A DNA stretch of 64,000 nucleotides, from NCBI GenBank assembly GCA_963573305.1, contig OY754327.1:141462855-141526854 (forward strand). Reading direction: 5' to 3'. Below the pieces are notes generated by a model. The model did no database searches, had not been told where the DNA came from, and worked only from the letters and a program-made list of their open reading frames with translations. Shown one piece after another: positions 37,365 to 47,429 of the stretch. Source of the stretch: Pyrrhosoma nymphula (taxonomy: Eukaryota > Arthropoda > Insecta > Odonata > Coenagrionidae). The first letter of the stretch is position 1. Each line of letters starts with the position of its first letter. Both the position numbers and the translations under genes were made by a program.

Positions 37365-37594
37365 GAGAATATATCAGGCGTCACTCGGTGGAAAAGTTTC
37401 CTGTTTAAGATGCTGAGCAAGGAAAGACTCGGTTATATCAGCTTTTTTAACTATCAACAACCGGTCATGGTTTCCGCACTATGAACCATTTTCAAGATAC
37501 TTTTCAAGTTACAGGATGCCGAAACCATTCCAGTAGTTATAAACTAAAAAAAGTGTGGAAATAACCGAGTCTTTTATTGATCAACATGTTGAAC
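37365..37594. mobile_element. Penelope-like inverted-dimer element E
   Basis: GTTTAAGATGCTGAGCAAGG on the left pairs with TTGATCAACATGTTGAAC on the right. GACTCGGTTATA pairs with ATAACCGAGTC. The minus-strand left unit carries CTTGAAAATG ... GCGGAAACCATGACCGGTTG. The plus-strand right unit carries GGATGCCGAAACCATTCC. A tail (TTTTCCACCGAGTGACGCCTGA on the minus strand, GCCTGA at 37374-37379) lies left of the palindrome. It belongs to the same subfamily as element F (shared ATAACNNAGTCTTT and TTGCTCAACA blocks). A GAAAAG hexamer near both ends is too short to count as a duplication. Confidence 0.55.
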
Positions 37595-38469
37595 GAAAAG
37601 AAAGGAGGAGACGACGATTGAGAAATGCAGAGGAGAAATGTCAAGTAAAAAATGGGGGACGATAGAGATGGGGAACAAGAGTGAGGACGAGGGTGGAGGT
37701 TGAACAAATATGAGAATGTTAAGAAATCAAGAGGAGGAACACTTAAGGAAAGCGAAAGAGGAGGAGGAAGACGAAATGGAAGAGAGAGATAGGAGGGAGG
37801 TGGAAAAACGGAAATTTACTGGAGAATGTGAGGTAATAGGATTGGAAGGGACGGATAGAGTTGGAAGAAAAGAGGAACAGAGAGAGCAGGAGTGCTGGAG
37901 AGGAAGGGAAGGAATATGAAGGAGGAGAGAAAGAGAGGCAGTTAGAGATAAAGAGATGGAGGAAGCGGTCGAGAGTAAGGAGGAAGAGAGGGAAGAGGCG
38001 GTAGGGAAAGACGAGGAAGAAGAGAGAACCAGGTTTTGGAGGGAGTCGACGAGAATGAGGAAGAAGAAATGGCGAGGAAGACATCCGCGGGAGACCCGAG
38101 TGGGGGGCGGGTGAGTGCGGAGTGCGGGGGAGGAATTTCTCTGGACTCTGGAGGAAGAGAAAGGGAGGAAGGGAGTGAGAGAGAGAGAGAGGAGTGGATG
38201 GGTGTATGGCAGAGTGGAATGGAGGAATGAATATAAAAAAGAGAGAGGGAGAAGGAATGGAGTTTGTGAGTCTACTCTTGTCTCCGCTAATGGATGGCTC
38301 CAGTGGACGGCATGGGGTGAAGGGAGGGAGTACGTTTGGGAGGAATGAGGAAGAAGAGGGATGCGGAAGAGTAGGAAGAGGGAGATGGAGAGAGGGAGAG
38401 GATGAAAGAGAGCAAGAGGAGAGCGGGAGAGAAAGAGAGGAGACGACGACTACTCGCGTGAATCGATCT

Positions 38470-39130
38470 TTCTTTCGTAGCTAAACACCTCTCTCTCCCT
38501 CGCACTGCACTCGTCTCCACCCCCACCCCCTCCACCCCTTTCTCCCTTGAATTTACCCCCTTCACCCCCTCTCTCCATCATACACATATACACACTCATA
38601 CACACGCGAGAGACCCTCTCACCCCCTGCTGTACTCCTCCACCCCCCGCTTTGCACACTTATTTCTTCTTCATTCCCCCCTCTCCTTTCTTTTATCGCTC
38701 TCCTCCCTCCCTCCCTCCACCCCCTCGTCCTCCCATCTCGCCTCGTTTCCTTCTCCTCCTCTCGTATCCCTTCCCCTCCGCTCCTCCACCCCCTCTCTCT
38801 CTCTCTATCCGCGTATCTCTTCATACGCTGCCAACCACACCACACTCATATTCCCCCCTCCCTCTCCCCTTTAAGCTCTCTTCCCTCACTCCCTACTCCC
38901 ACTCTATCCACCCCCTCCCACCTCTGTCTGCTTTCAAACACAAAATCGCGAGAGAGAGGTTAAAATTTTCTCGATGTTCATTTCTCTGTGGCTCTGGTCG
39001 ATCTCTGGCTGTTTCCATTAATTTTTTTTAGAACTCCCTCTCCTTCTCACTTCTCTCTCCCTTTTTCTTCTGCTCTTTCCCAACCCCTTCTATAGCCCCC
39101 CTCGTTTTCCCACCCTCCCCCCCTTCTCAT
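38470..39130 (+). repeat. Pyrimidine-rich zone facing the purine zone
   Basis: From about 38470 the plus strand turns C/T-rich (38500-38930 and 39030-39130). That is the mirror of the preceding purine zone. Frames of up to 138 codons are Ser/Pro/Leu-rich translations of this bias. Confidence 0.7.
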
Positions 39131-39199
39131 TCCTCCCGCTCTCGTGGGAATACCTTGTATGGATCCATGGAAGATGGAACCGTCGCTGCAGTGTGTATC

Positions 39200-42100
39200 C
39201 TTTGTAAATATGAAAAAAATGGAAAACGAAGGACCAAAAAGTTTGGCTCAAGTATTGGTATTACGAATAAAAATATGAAGGAGTTTGCTGGATTTGAGAA
39301 CTGTTTTCAAGCATCAGAGGTGATATTTTATTAGTGCGGGTGAATGGACATGAATTCATTCCTCGCTAGAGATGCGCTCTCGTTATACCAACGCTCAGTT
39401 TATGCCGGATGTTATTTTCAAGTGCTGATTTTAAAACAAATTCTATGAAAGTTCATTATTTTGCATCGAGAAAGTTTGTGAACGAGTGCTCTTTTCTAGG
39501 AACTCATTGATGACTGCCAACCATATGTTTATTGTAGATGAAAGCAATCGCGCAACGTTCCAGTTTTACATTGAATGCAAATTTATTCCATACCAACCAG
39601 GAGATACTGGATTACTCGCATGTGCATTTGCATTTTGCCTTTTTCCATCTTTCACGGAAGCTCAAGGGTTGTTAGATTATGCATTTTCATTCATAGGTGA
39701 AGTTTTACTTTGAAACTTTCAGCTAATTAAAAAAATTGGTAATGAAAACGAGTCAACTACTAATGCTAGAAATTATTTTTTTCGAGTCTAATTAAATGAT
39801 GAATTCTTCGCTGCGGCTTATCCTTATGACTGAAAAATAAGTTGCTATGAGAAATGTTGGTGGAGATAGGTGAGGGCAGAACACAACACCTACTCACCCT
39901 ATCACAGACAAAATTTTAGGAATAATATTGTGCATAAATAACCCCACAAGAACCAAAAATAATTATTATTGAAGAATTATTAAAATCTAAAAAAGTTGAC
40001 GAAACTGCGGCAAATGAGTATCATCCATCGATGGCTTCAGTTTTAAAATTCTAGGTTTGGCGAGGGAGCAAATAGTGTCAAGAGTGTTAATGTTAAGTGC
40101 TAGAATGAGCGATTAGTTTTTTGAAACATTTAATGATGCCACAAAAGAACCAGGGGGTATAAACGTATTAACTGGGATGCCGCCAACGAAAACCTCTCAC
40201 CAAAGGATTTTTCCTGGTCGCGTCGCTACCTACATCATCGTGCGAATTTCACGCATTCGGGAGTCGGGAGTGCAGTTCATTTCTCTATTCGTAGACAGAG
40301 TCGCGGATTGATGACGGGGAACAAAAACGGAGGCACGCAAGTGATCGGTGAAGAGGGAGGAACATCCAGGTTTCAGCAGCCGTGAAGTAGACATCGCCGT
40401 TGTCGAGGCAGAGGAGAGAGGAAGGAGTATACCCACACAGGTGAGGGGAGAGGGGTACGTGGGGTGTGTAGAAGTATATACGCACGTATTGATCTTCATC
40501 ATGCTCACTTTTTCATGCGTTTCTTTTTTTTTTCACGACTCGATGATTGCACGGCGGGTTCGGGGGAAGGTGGGTGGTTGGTTGGGGGCGGAGGGAGGGA
40601 TGGGAGAGGAGGAGGAGGCGAAAATAAAACCCTCCAACCTCCTCCCTGCATCCCTCTTGTTTCTCTCTCATCGCAGCACGCTTTCCGTCCATGCCAGGTT
40701 TTTAACCGCGAGGGATGAGTCTTGCCCGTGCGTGAGACCCATTCAACGCGCCAAACCCCTCAATCCTCCTCCGAGTGCCGCGTCGCCGCCGCCCGCCGCG
40801 CCGCGGTGGTGGTGCGATGGTAAAATGGCACGAGTGGAATCGGTCGAGTTTTGGGGGGAGGGTTGGATAACCGCAGCGCCGAAAAAAAATATTTGTATAC
40901 AGCAAGCAGCGCGACGACGACAACTCAAATCGGATGGTGGGTAAGGGGGGTGGGGGGATAGCGAACGGCGTCTTCGTTTTTAACGGTGGTGATTGAAAAA
41001 AAATGATTATAATCGGTCGTACCAAACTCTTTCTCCCTCTGCGGCCCTCCTCCCGTGGTTGCTGCTCAATTATTTCTCTCCCTCGTTCTCATTTGGGGAT
41101 ATGCATTGATCGGCGAGCGGTTTTGCGAAATCACACACGTTTCGCTTTTTCACGTAAGAACCACGAGGGGGCAGTTATCGCCTGCGTTGATATTCGCTTT
41201 TTGAGGGAGATATATTTTTCTCGCGAGAGAGAGTAATGGCTCTCGACCTTTTCAATAATCCCTTCTCGAGAAGCTAAATGGCCTTCCCTTGCCTCCGGCG
41301 TCCGTCTTGAATAGAACCATTCCGCTTGGAAGGAAAAATAAATCACCCGCCAGTGTGTGTCGCGATCAAATTTGACCGGTACAAAGGTACGTATCAAATT
41401 TCGAATAGAACGGAGCTTACATATGGAGCGACATTTGGCGTCCTTTATTAGACAAATTTTTATAGGACTACCGCATGTGGAATGCACCATGTGGAGACGG
41501 GGAGATGAAATTCTACTTTCTGGGCTACTAGGTGGAGGCAACCAATGTGTGTTTTGGTGAAATTGTTCATGTAAAAAAGCTTCCAATTTGAAAAGGACTG
41601 AGCATACATGTGCGGCGGAATTTGACACCCGTTAATAGATCAAATCCCCTGAGCTTTCGCATGAATGGCGGTCTAGGTGGAGGCTGACAGGTGCAGTTGT
41701 GCTCGCGTTGGTAGCTAGTTGGCGTCGGTAATCGGCTAATAATTGAGGCGAGCATTAGTTTCGGCACACTTATTACGCGATAAGTAAGTTTTTATGCCAA
41801 AAGCTTTGGACTTAATTGAAATAACGCGAGGAAAGAACGTAATTAATACCGCCTCCAGGATGCATTGGGGCATCCACCATTTTTAAAACGCGCGAGCAAA
41901 ATGGAATTTCAAGGTGAAATAGTTTTTGATCGCGCGTCGTAATTTGCCGTTTAAACTTTGAGCTTCCATTGGGTTGCCCTCACCATCACCCTCCGTGCAA
42001 TTAAGGGGTCTTGGGCACTAGCAGCAGCGAGGGACCTTTTCCCTAATGCTACTGCTACCTCCCTCCTCCTCCCTCACTTAGCCCGTCGCAAATTTCACGC

Positions 42101-42230
42101 CTTTTTGCGCCGTTTCGCGGCTCCCTTGTTTTCACGGTGGGGCGGGGGGTTCTTACCCAACAACGCGAGAATCCGCAGTGGTGCCTAAATCATTGCCACA
42201 AAATAAACGCGGGCCCCGTCTATACAAACT
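39200..42230. other. Stretch without a recognisable gene; CpG-rich patches
   Basis: 39200-40200 is AT-rich with nothing recognised. 40690-40960 and 41950-42230 are CpG-rich and may be regulatory. 41000-41700 has scattered frames on both strands that I cannot assign. A short hairpin GGATGC..GCATCC lies near 41860. Confidence 0.4.
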
Positions 42231-42717
42231 CCTGCCTACAACTACCCTTGCTCTCCCTCCCCTTCTCCCCCCTCGCCCTCTTCCCTCTCTTCCCCGGGGG
42301 CGAGAGCACCTTCACGCTCCCGCCGGGGCGCACGCGTGCTATTAATCACTGCCAAATGAAATTTCTCTTTTTTTCTCTCCATTTCTCCATCTTTCTCCCT
42401 GCCTTCTCTCTCTCACCTCCGTCCTTCTCCCTCCCCCCTCTACCTCCTCTTCCACTCCCTATATTCTCTCTTCGTCTCCTTTCCCTTATTTCTTCCTATT
42501 TTTATTCATACGAATGTTTATACCCCGCAAATCAGTTTTAATTATACATTTACAACAATTTAATTTGGTGTGTGTAATCTTTATGACGCGAATATTACTA
42601 AGGAAAATAAAAAACATTTCTATTACTTACTCGTACATCTAATTCATGCTTTACTGATGGCCAATATGTCTATTGGCACATTAATGATGTTGTCTCGGAC
42701 TGATTTGATGAGAGGGA

Positions 42718-42865
42718 AGAATAACTCTTTGCAGTTTTCTGCCGCGAAATGTTTAATGCCTCCGTATTCCATGTTGTAGGTATGGTGTAGGCTTGATAAT
42801 GAATTATATGAAACATGGAAACCGGTCGGATTAAACATTTCTCAGTGGAAAAACGCAAAGAGTTT
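42718..42865. mobile_element. Penelope-like inverted-dimer element H
   Basis: AACTCTTTGCAGTTTTCTGC on the left pairs imperfectly with GTGGAAAAACGCAAAGAGTT on the right, and GAAATGTTTAATG pairs with ATTAAACATTTC. The right unit reads CTTGATAATG ... CATGGAAACCGGTCGG then ATTAAAC, the same order as in the other elements. Both arms happen to be open (translating to related peptides such as GGIKHFAAENCKELFF and GRIKHFSVEKRKEFF). I treat this as a consequence of the duplication rather than coding. Tail and target duplication are not clear. Confidence 0.5.
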
Positions 42866-43049
42866 TTCTGTAGTTTACTGACTACGTATAAGTTACTCAA
42901 CTCAATATCTTATACTGTTTACTTGGCTTTTTTATTTTTCTATGTTAATATTTTATGGTCTGTATTTTATGAGCGGACATCTAATTCTTTCATAAGACAC
43001 TCAAGACTCGGGAGTGTCTCAATCTTACCCTACGTGGTAAAGATTTATC

Positions 43050-43570
43050 TATCTTTCCATTTTTCTCCCAAACCTCTCTCTCTCTCTTTCGTCTTCATTC
43101 CCGTCCTCTTCTCCTCCTCTCCTCTTCCACTCCTTTTCTCTCCATCTCTCTTCCTGTGCTTGCTCCCTCGTTTTACCCCCCCCCCTCCCCGCACCCCGCA
43201 CTCCCTGCATCACTTTCAGTCGAATCAAAGTGACGGCGGTGAAACAGGGGGTTCGGTTACTCTCGGGGCTCTTTCGAGAGGGTTTTGGCAGCGAGGGGGT
43301 TAGGGAGGTAGGGGGGGGGGGGAGGGTGGAACGTATGAAAGGGGGAGGAAAGAGAGGCTTTGGGTGGAAGTTAAGGACGAAGGGGAATGTGAAGTGGGAG
43401 ACGGGGAGTTTGAAAGAAGAGGGGGTGGAAGGACATGAAAGGAAGGGGAAGGGAAGAGGACGATGATGGAGGAGAGGGAAGTGCGGTTGGAATGGCGGTG
43501 AGGGGAAGAGATAGAGGGATAGAGTGGGTAGCGAGGAAGGAAAAATATGGAGGAAGAAACTATTTTTCTA
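43050..43570. repeat. Pyrimidine tract, G12 run and purine tract
   Basis: The plus strand is C/T-rich at 43050-43210, then G/A-rich at 43300-43560, with a run of 12 G at 43311-43322. This is the same pyrimidine-to-purine mirror layout as elsewhere. Confidence 0.7.
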
Positions 43571-43669
43571 TCACCCTGGGAACATGCCCTTTAGAATAAA
43601 TTATAGATATGGAGTCAACTATTTCATGGGCTAAAGCGAGTGTTACGAATGCCTCATTATGGTGCGTTT

Positions 43670-43870
43670 TATGATGCCCGGTTTTATGTGTAGTTAGCGT
43701 TAACCGCTACGTCATATAATCTTTACGTCTGATTGGTTTAACTGATAGTTCGAGTTTTGAATTTGTATTTCAACAGAAAGTCGGTTTGTTGACGTGAGCG
43801 TTATCGATGAGAGAACATGTTAACTTCGGTTTTCCTACCGAGGAAATATGTAACCAGAGATTATATAAGC
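43670..43870 (+). repeat. Dispersed repeat, copy 2 (see 4290-4500)
   Basis: Carries 'gttagcgttaacc', 'gttatcgatgagaga', 'ttcggttttcctaccgagga' and 'aatatgtaaccagagattat'. These align with the copy near 4290-4500 in the same order. It is highly diverged. Confidence 0.35.
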
Positions 43871-44165
43871 TTGACCAAGTACATTTTTTGGACGTTTTTG
43901 GCAATAAGTATAGAGTACAGTTAAAATTGAATTTAAAATGAAATTAAATATAGGAGCCATTGATATAAAAGTGTCATCACGTGTTGAGGATAAGATCGTT
44001 GACCTTTTTCTTGGAAACCTCAAGTGATTTGACATTTTTTTAAAGTGGCATAATATTCCTTATTTTTGATGACTTGACTTCAAATTAATCACTTAATTTT
44101 GTGATTCTGTGGCCTGGAGAATATAACAATGAAGGATTGCTTCTAGTGTTAATTTATTGTTAAAC

Positions 44166-44393
44166 TGGTACCTATAGAAAATTTGCGGTTTCAGGGTGAA
44201 TTACGTGAAATTTTTCCATGCTAGGAATGATAAAAATTATGCGAATTTCACAAAAGATAGTTTATTGACGACCCGGGTTTCAACACATTATGTCACCTGA
44301 AGATGACATAATGTGTTGAAACCCGGGTCGTGAATAAACTATCTTTTGTGAAATTCGCATAATTTTTATCATTCCTAACATGGTACCTATAGA
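44166..44393. mobile_element. Penelope-like inverted-dimer element B with 13-bp flanking duplication
   Basis: Almost perfect arms run from 44216 to 44383 around an 8-base loop. On the plus strand the core reads TCAC-CTGAAGA (44293-44303), a weak stem-loop, GAAA (44318-44321), CCCGG, GTC (44327-44329), then GTGA. That gives CTGANGA, GAAA, a GTC cleavage triplet and a 4-bp stem I (TCAC/GTGA), the order of a type I hammerhead ribozyme with a very short stem III. GAATAAAC follows. The tail is on the left, minus strand (TTTCACGTAATTCACCCTGA). TGGTACCTATAGA occurs at 44166-44178 and 44381-44393 as an exact 13-bp direct repeat bracketing the insertion. No coding sequence is present. Confidence 0.7.
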
Positions 44394-44449
44394 TTTAATT
44401 TATCGCTAAACAGATAAAGGTTTACGTAGGCTAAACAAATAATCAGGTT

Positions 44450-44710
44450 CAGGAAATCAAAAAAGGAAAGATAAGGGAAAAAGAAAAATAGGCGGAGAGG
44501 AGGAATTGGGCAAAGAAGCAGTGCCATGGAAATGGGAAAAGGGAACGAGAGTGTGAGAGAGAGATGGAGGAATGGGGGGGATGTAGATTTTGAGCCAGTG
44601 GAGTGGGAGGCTGGCGCTCTGGAGGAGGAGGAGGGTTGTGAAAGAAATTAAGGGCGGAAAAAGTGGTAAGCGAGGGAGGCAGCCGGAGCGGTGGGAATAA
44701 AAGGACAGAG
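44450..44710 (+). repeat. Purine-rich tract
   Basis: The plus strand is G/A-rich (gagagtgtgagagagagatggagg). The minus-strand frame 44449-44721 is its low-complexity complement and is rejected. Confidence 0.6.
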
Positions 44711-44981
44711 GTTATGAACAATGTTAAGTGAATTAAGATGGAATGCGACGGAGGGTTTAACCAGAGGACGAAATATACGCTTTGGCAAATTTTCGCACGC
44801 TGACAAATCGGTTGGCTTGCGTTTTAGGGCTCGTGCGGCGGGGTCGTGTTTCAGAATGTCCTTTGTTTAAGGGGGACGCTTGTAATCTCAGTGGCACCGA
44901 GAGGTCGGTCGCCGGGGGAAGATGTCGAAGCGGCATCATGGGACCCAAAGAGGAGCAGTATGAGAGGAGCTCGGCTCTGTG

Positions 44982-45054
44982 ATGAACGTCCGGGTCATTC
45001 CACAGCAGCAGGCTGAAGTTCTGACCTCACTCACTCCACTTTTGGAGACATTTG
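44982..45054 (+). CDS. Weak candidate first coding exon, product unknown
   Basis: An ATG at 44982 opens a frame reading MNVRVIPQQQ then LTSLTPLLETF, up to a strong splice donor (TTTG then GTGAGC, intron from 45055). It lies at the edge of a GC/CpG-rich patch (44780-44990) that could be a promoter. I do not recognise the peptide and no partner exon was found within the window. It may be chance. Confidence 0.15.
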
Positions 45055-45828
45055 GTGAGCTACTGTGTGCACATAGGTACGAACACTATTTTCATCCACA
45101 CCCTTTAAGCACACGCATAAATCTACGTTTGTGGGCATTGTTAATTGAGTGGCTTTATATCCCTTGCTTCTGCGTTGTATTTATCTTTGTATAATGCTCT
45201 AATTCACGGAGGGAAAGTCTGTAAAACTCTACTCTCTATCAGAAATATATAATATCCCAAGCTATGTAATTTTGCTATTTAATCTATCTGTACTACATCC
45301 AGCACTCCACGGAATTTCAGATTAGCTATTAAAGATAAGGAACTGAGTTTCTGTTTATTTGTCATTCCAATTTTCACAATTTTTCTATATTACTTGAAAA
45401 GCAGAGAAAAATGGTAAAGAAAATGGTCGATGACTACAAGAATATGCTTGCTGTATGGAATATTGGGGCGAAATACAGAGGCATTAATTATAAGAGAACA
45501 GGATTGAAATTATTAGTAGTCTACTCTATTATAGCTAAAAAATTAATATTTAGTCAGCTTCCTGAAATTCGAGATCCTGGCCTGAGAATTCAGACAAAAG
45601 CGCAGAAAAAAGCGCATAGAATGCGTGTGAAAATTTTTCAATTAACTTACACACGGTATAATAAAGAACATCAGTATTTGGAGACTTCAATCGGTGGTAC
45701 TCACTGATAGGTGCGATGGAACAAGTAACGCATTCAAAATATGCGTGGCTGGTAGTGGGACTTACTGCATGATATGAAAATACAGCGCAAAATGACTGCT
45801 TCTATTTCGATTAGATTTATATTTTGGC

Positions 45829-46114
45829 TTTTTATATCATGAAAATGAAAAAAAATTAACTTTGTGGTTTCACAATGATCTTTTCAGTAGCACGACCCGG
45901 GTTTTGACGTACTAAAACGTCATCATCAGGTGAGGACTCTACTACTACAAAGACTGGTAGAGTCTTCACCTGATGATGACGTTGTCTTACGTTGAAATCC
46001 GGGTCATGCTAATGAAAAGATCATTGTGGAACCACAAAGTTAAAAGTTTTTCATTTTCATAATGAATATGTTCCACCAAGTTACGCCTGAATTCACCAGT
46101 TATATTTTTATATC
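45829..46114. mobile_element. Penelope-like inverted-dimer element C with 10-bp duplication; hammerhead-like core in both arms
   Basis: The palindrome spans 45839-46060. The plus-strand unit has CAC-CTGATGA (45967-45976), stem-loop, GAAA (45994-45997), TCCGG and GTC (46003-46005). The minus-strand unit has CAC-CTGATGA (CTGATGA at 45929-45923), a 6-bp stem TGACGT/ACGTCA, AAAA, CCCGG, GTC then GTG, so CAC/GTG can form stem I. The plus copy has lost part of stem I (GTCATG). A tail TTCCACCAAGTTACGCCTGA follows at 46071-46090. TTTTTATATC at 45829-45838 and 46105-46114 is an exact 10-bp repeat that directly borders the palindrome and the tail, as expected of a target duplication. Both 5' core motifs are intact, making this the best ribozyme candidate. 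Confidence 0.7.
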
Positions 46115-46924
46115 GTATTTAATTTTAGAGCATAGAGATACTTAAATGATGTTCATGTAAATATTGAAGATTTATTGCGACCAAGCTCGCCTTTTCATGT
46201 TCTTTTGAATGTAATGCCTTCTTGTGGATTAATGATCAGCTTAATTTGTAAAATCTTTGCCATTAGTTTATTATTTCTATTTATGATCATTTATCCGCCT
46301 TTCCTTTAATAAATGAGTATAGAAGTTATGTAATGAATAATTGCGTGAAAAAATTTTAGTCTTCTTGGATTGAAAAAAATATTGAATGAAGATATATGCA
46401 GAAGAAAAATCCTGAGTGAGAATAGAAATACTGGATTGTGGTTCTACGTTGCTCTGATAGAGTTTCCATTGGTTGTGTGCTGCGCAAGCGTAAACTAATA
46501 TTGGATTCAAGACAAAACCGGTATGGATAATGGTCGAATAGCACTTCTGAAAGCGATGCGGTGATAAATAAATGCATGAAGACGGAACACTGTGTTCCTG
46601 CACACAAACAAGCCGACTCAAGTTGATTCAATCCCACCTCTGCGTAGCGGGGAGCTTATGAAAAATGTTTCTTCTCAAGAGTCGTCGTCTGTTGAACGCG
46701 AAGCGAACGAGATAGTTATTCTCTCTGGCCTCCTTTTATTTGTACAAAGTGGGGGTGGGAGGGGGGGGGGAATGCTGCTCCTCTCTCTTTCTCTCGCCCT
46801 GCCGCCCTCCCCCTTTCAAAGGAGAGCATGCAAACAAGAGACTCGGTCCAAGTCTCCTCCGATCCGACCCCACCAAAACAGGGATTCAAAGAAGAGGGAA
46901 AAGGCCTAAATATTATGCCCCAGA

Positions 46925-47420
46925 GAGTTTGTAAGGCGTCGGAAGGGGTGCGGGAGGGAAGAAAAAAAGGAGAGAAGAGAGGAGAAGGGAGTATTGTGGC
47001 GTCCCCCGAAGGAATGGAAGAGAGGGAGGGAAGAAAGAGTGAGTTCGGGGAATATAGTTTTGGAGGAAGATGGTGGGGCGGATGAAATGGGAAGGGGAAA
47101 AAAGAGAGGATGACTACTGTGGGCGACGCTTTGCGAGACGTGTGGGAGAGTGTGTGAGGGGGAAAGTGAGGGAGAGTGTGAAATATGTTTTTGGGGTAGG
47201 AGGTGCAAGAAGGATTGGGGGATGAGAGAGGGTTCGAGGCCGTTGGGTGGTGGGACCGGCGGGCGAGAAGGGAAGGAAAGGAACTTTGGAGGAGAATAAG
47301 GAAGGGGTGGGAAGGAGGCTTCCTCGGATGGAAATATGCACGAGGGAGAAGCGATAAAAGTGGGCACTGGGAGGTGAAAAATAGAGGAAGAGAGAAGGGA
47401 GACTGCGAAGATTTGTGAGG
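46925..47420 (+). repeat. Purine-rich tract
   Basis: The plus strand is strongly G/A-rich. Complementary Ser/Pro/Phe-rich frames on the minus strand (to 184 codons) are composition artefacts. Confidence 0.7.
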
Positions 47421-47429
47421 AGGACGCGA

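Larger units (their letters stand above)
36125..38465 (+). repeat. Two-kilobase purine-rich zone (interrupted by two palindromic elements)
   Basis: Except for 36530-36700 and the inserted palindromes at 37055-37275 and 37365-37594, the plus strand is almost all G and A. Translation gives Glu/Arg/Lys/Gly-rich frames on + and Ser/Pro/Leu/Phe-rich frames on -, including a 306-codon frame (36114-37034, -) that I reject. The length and purity are unusual and suggest triplex or H-DNA potential. Confidence 0.75.

Noticed and set aside
45411..45707. 98-codon plus frame
   Set aside because: Mixed composition, but no recognisable motif, no splice signals, and in AT-rich DNA. Kept out for lack of support.
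46277..46637. 114-codon and 93-codon overlapping minus frames
   Set aside because: Two frames over the same bases are both open, and neither has family resemblance.
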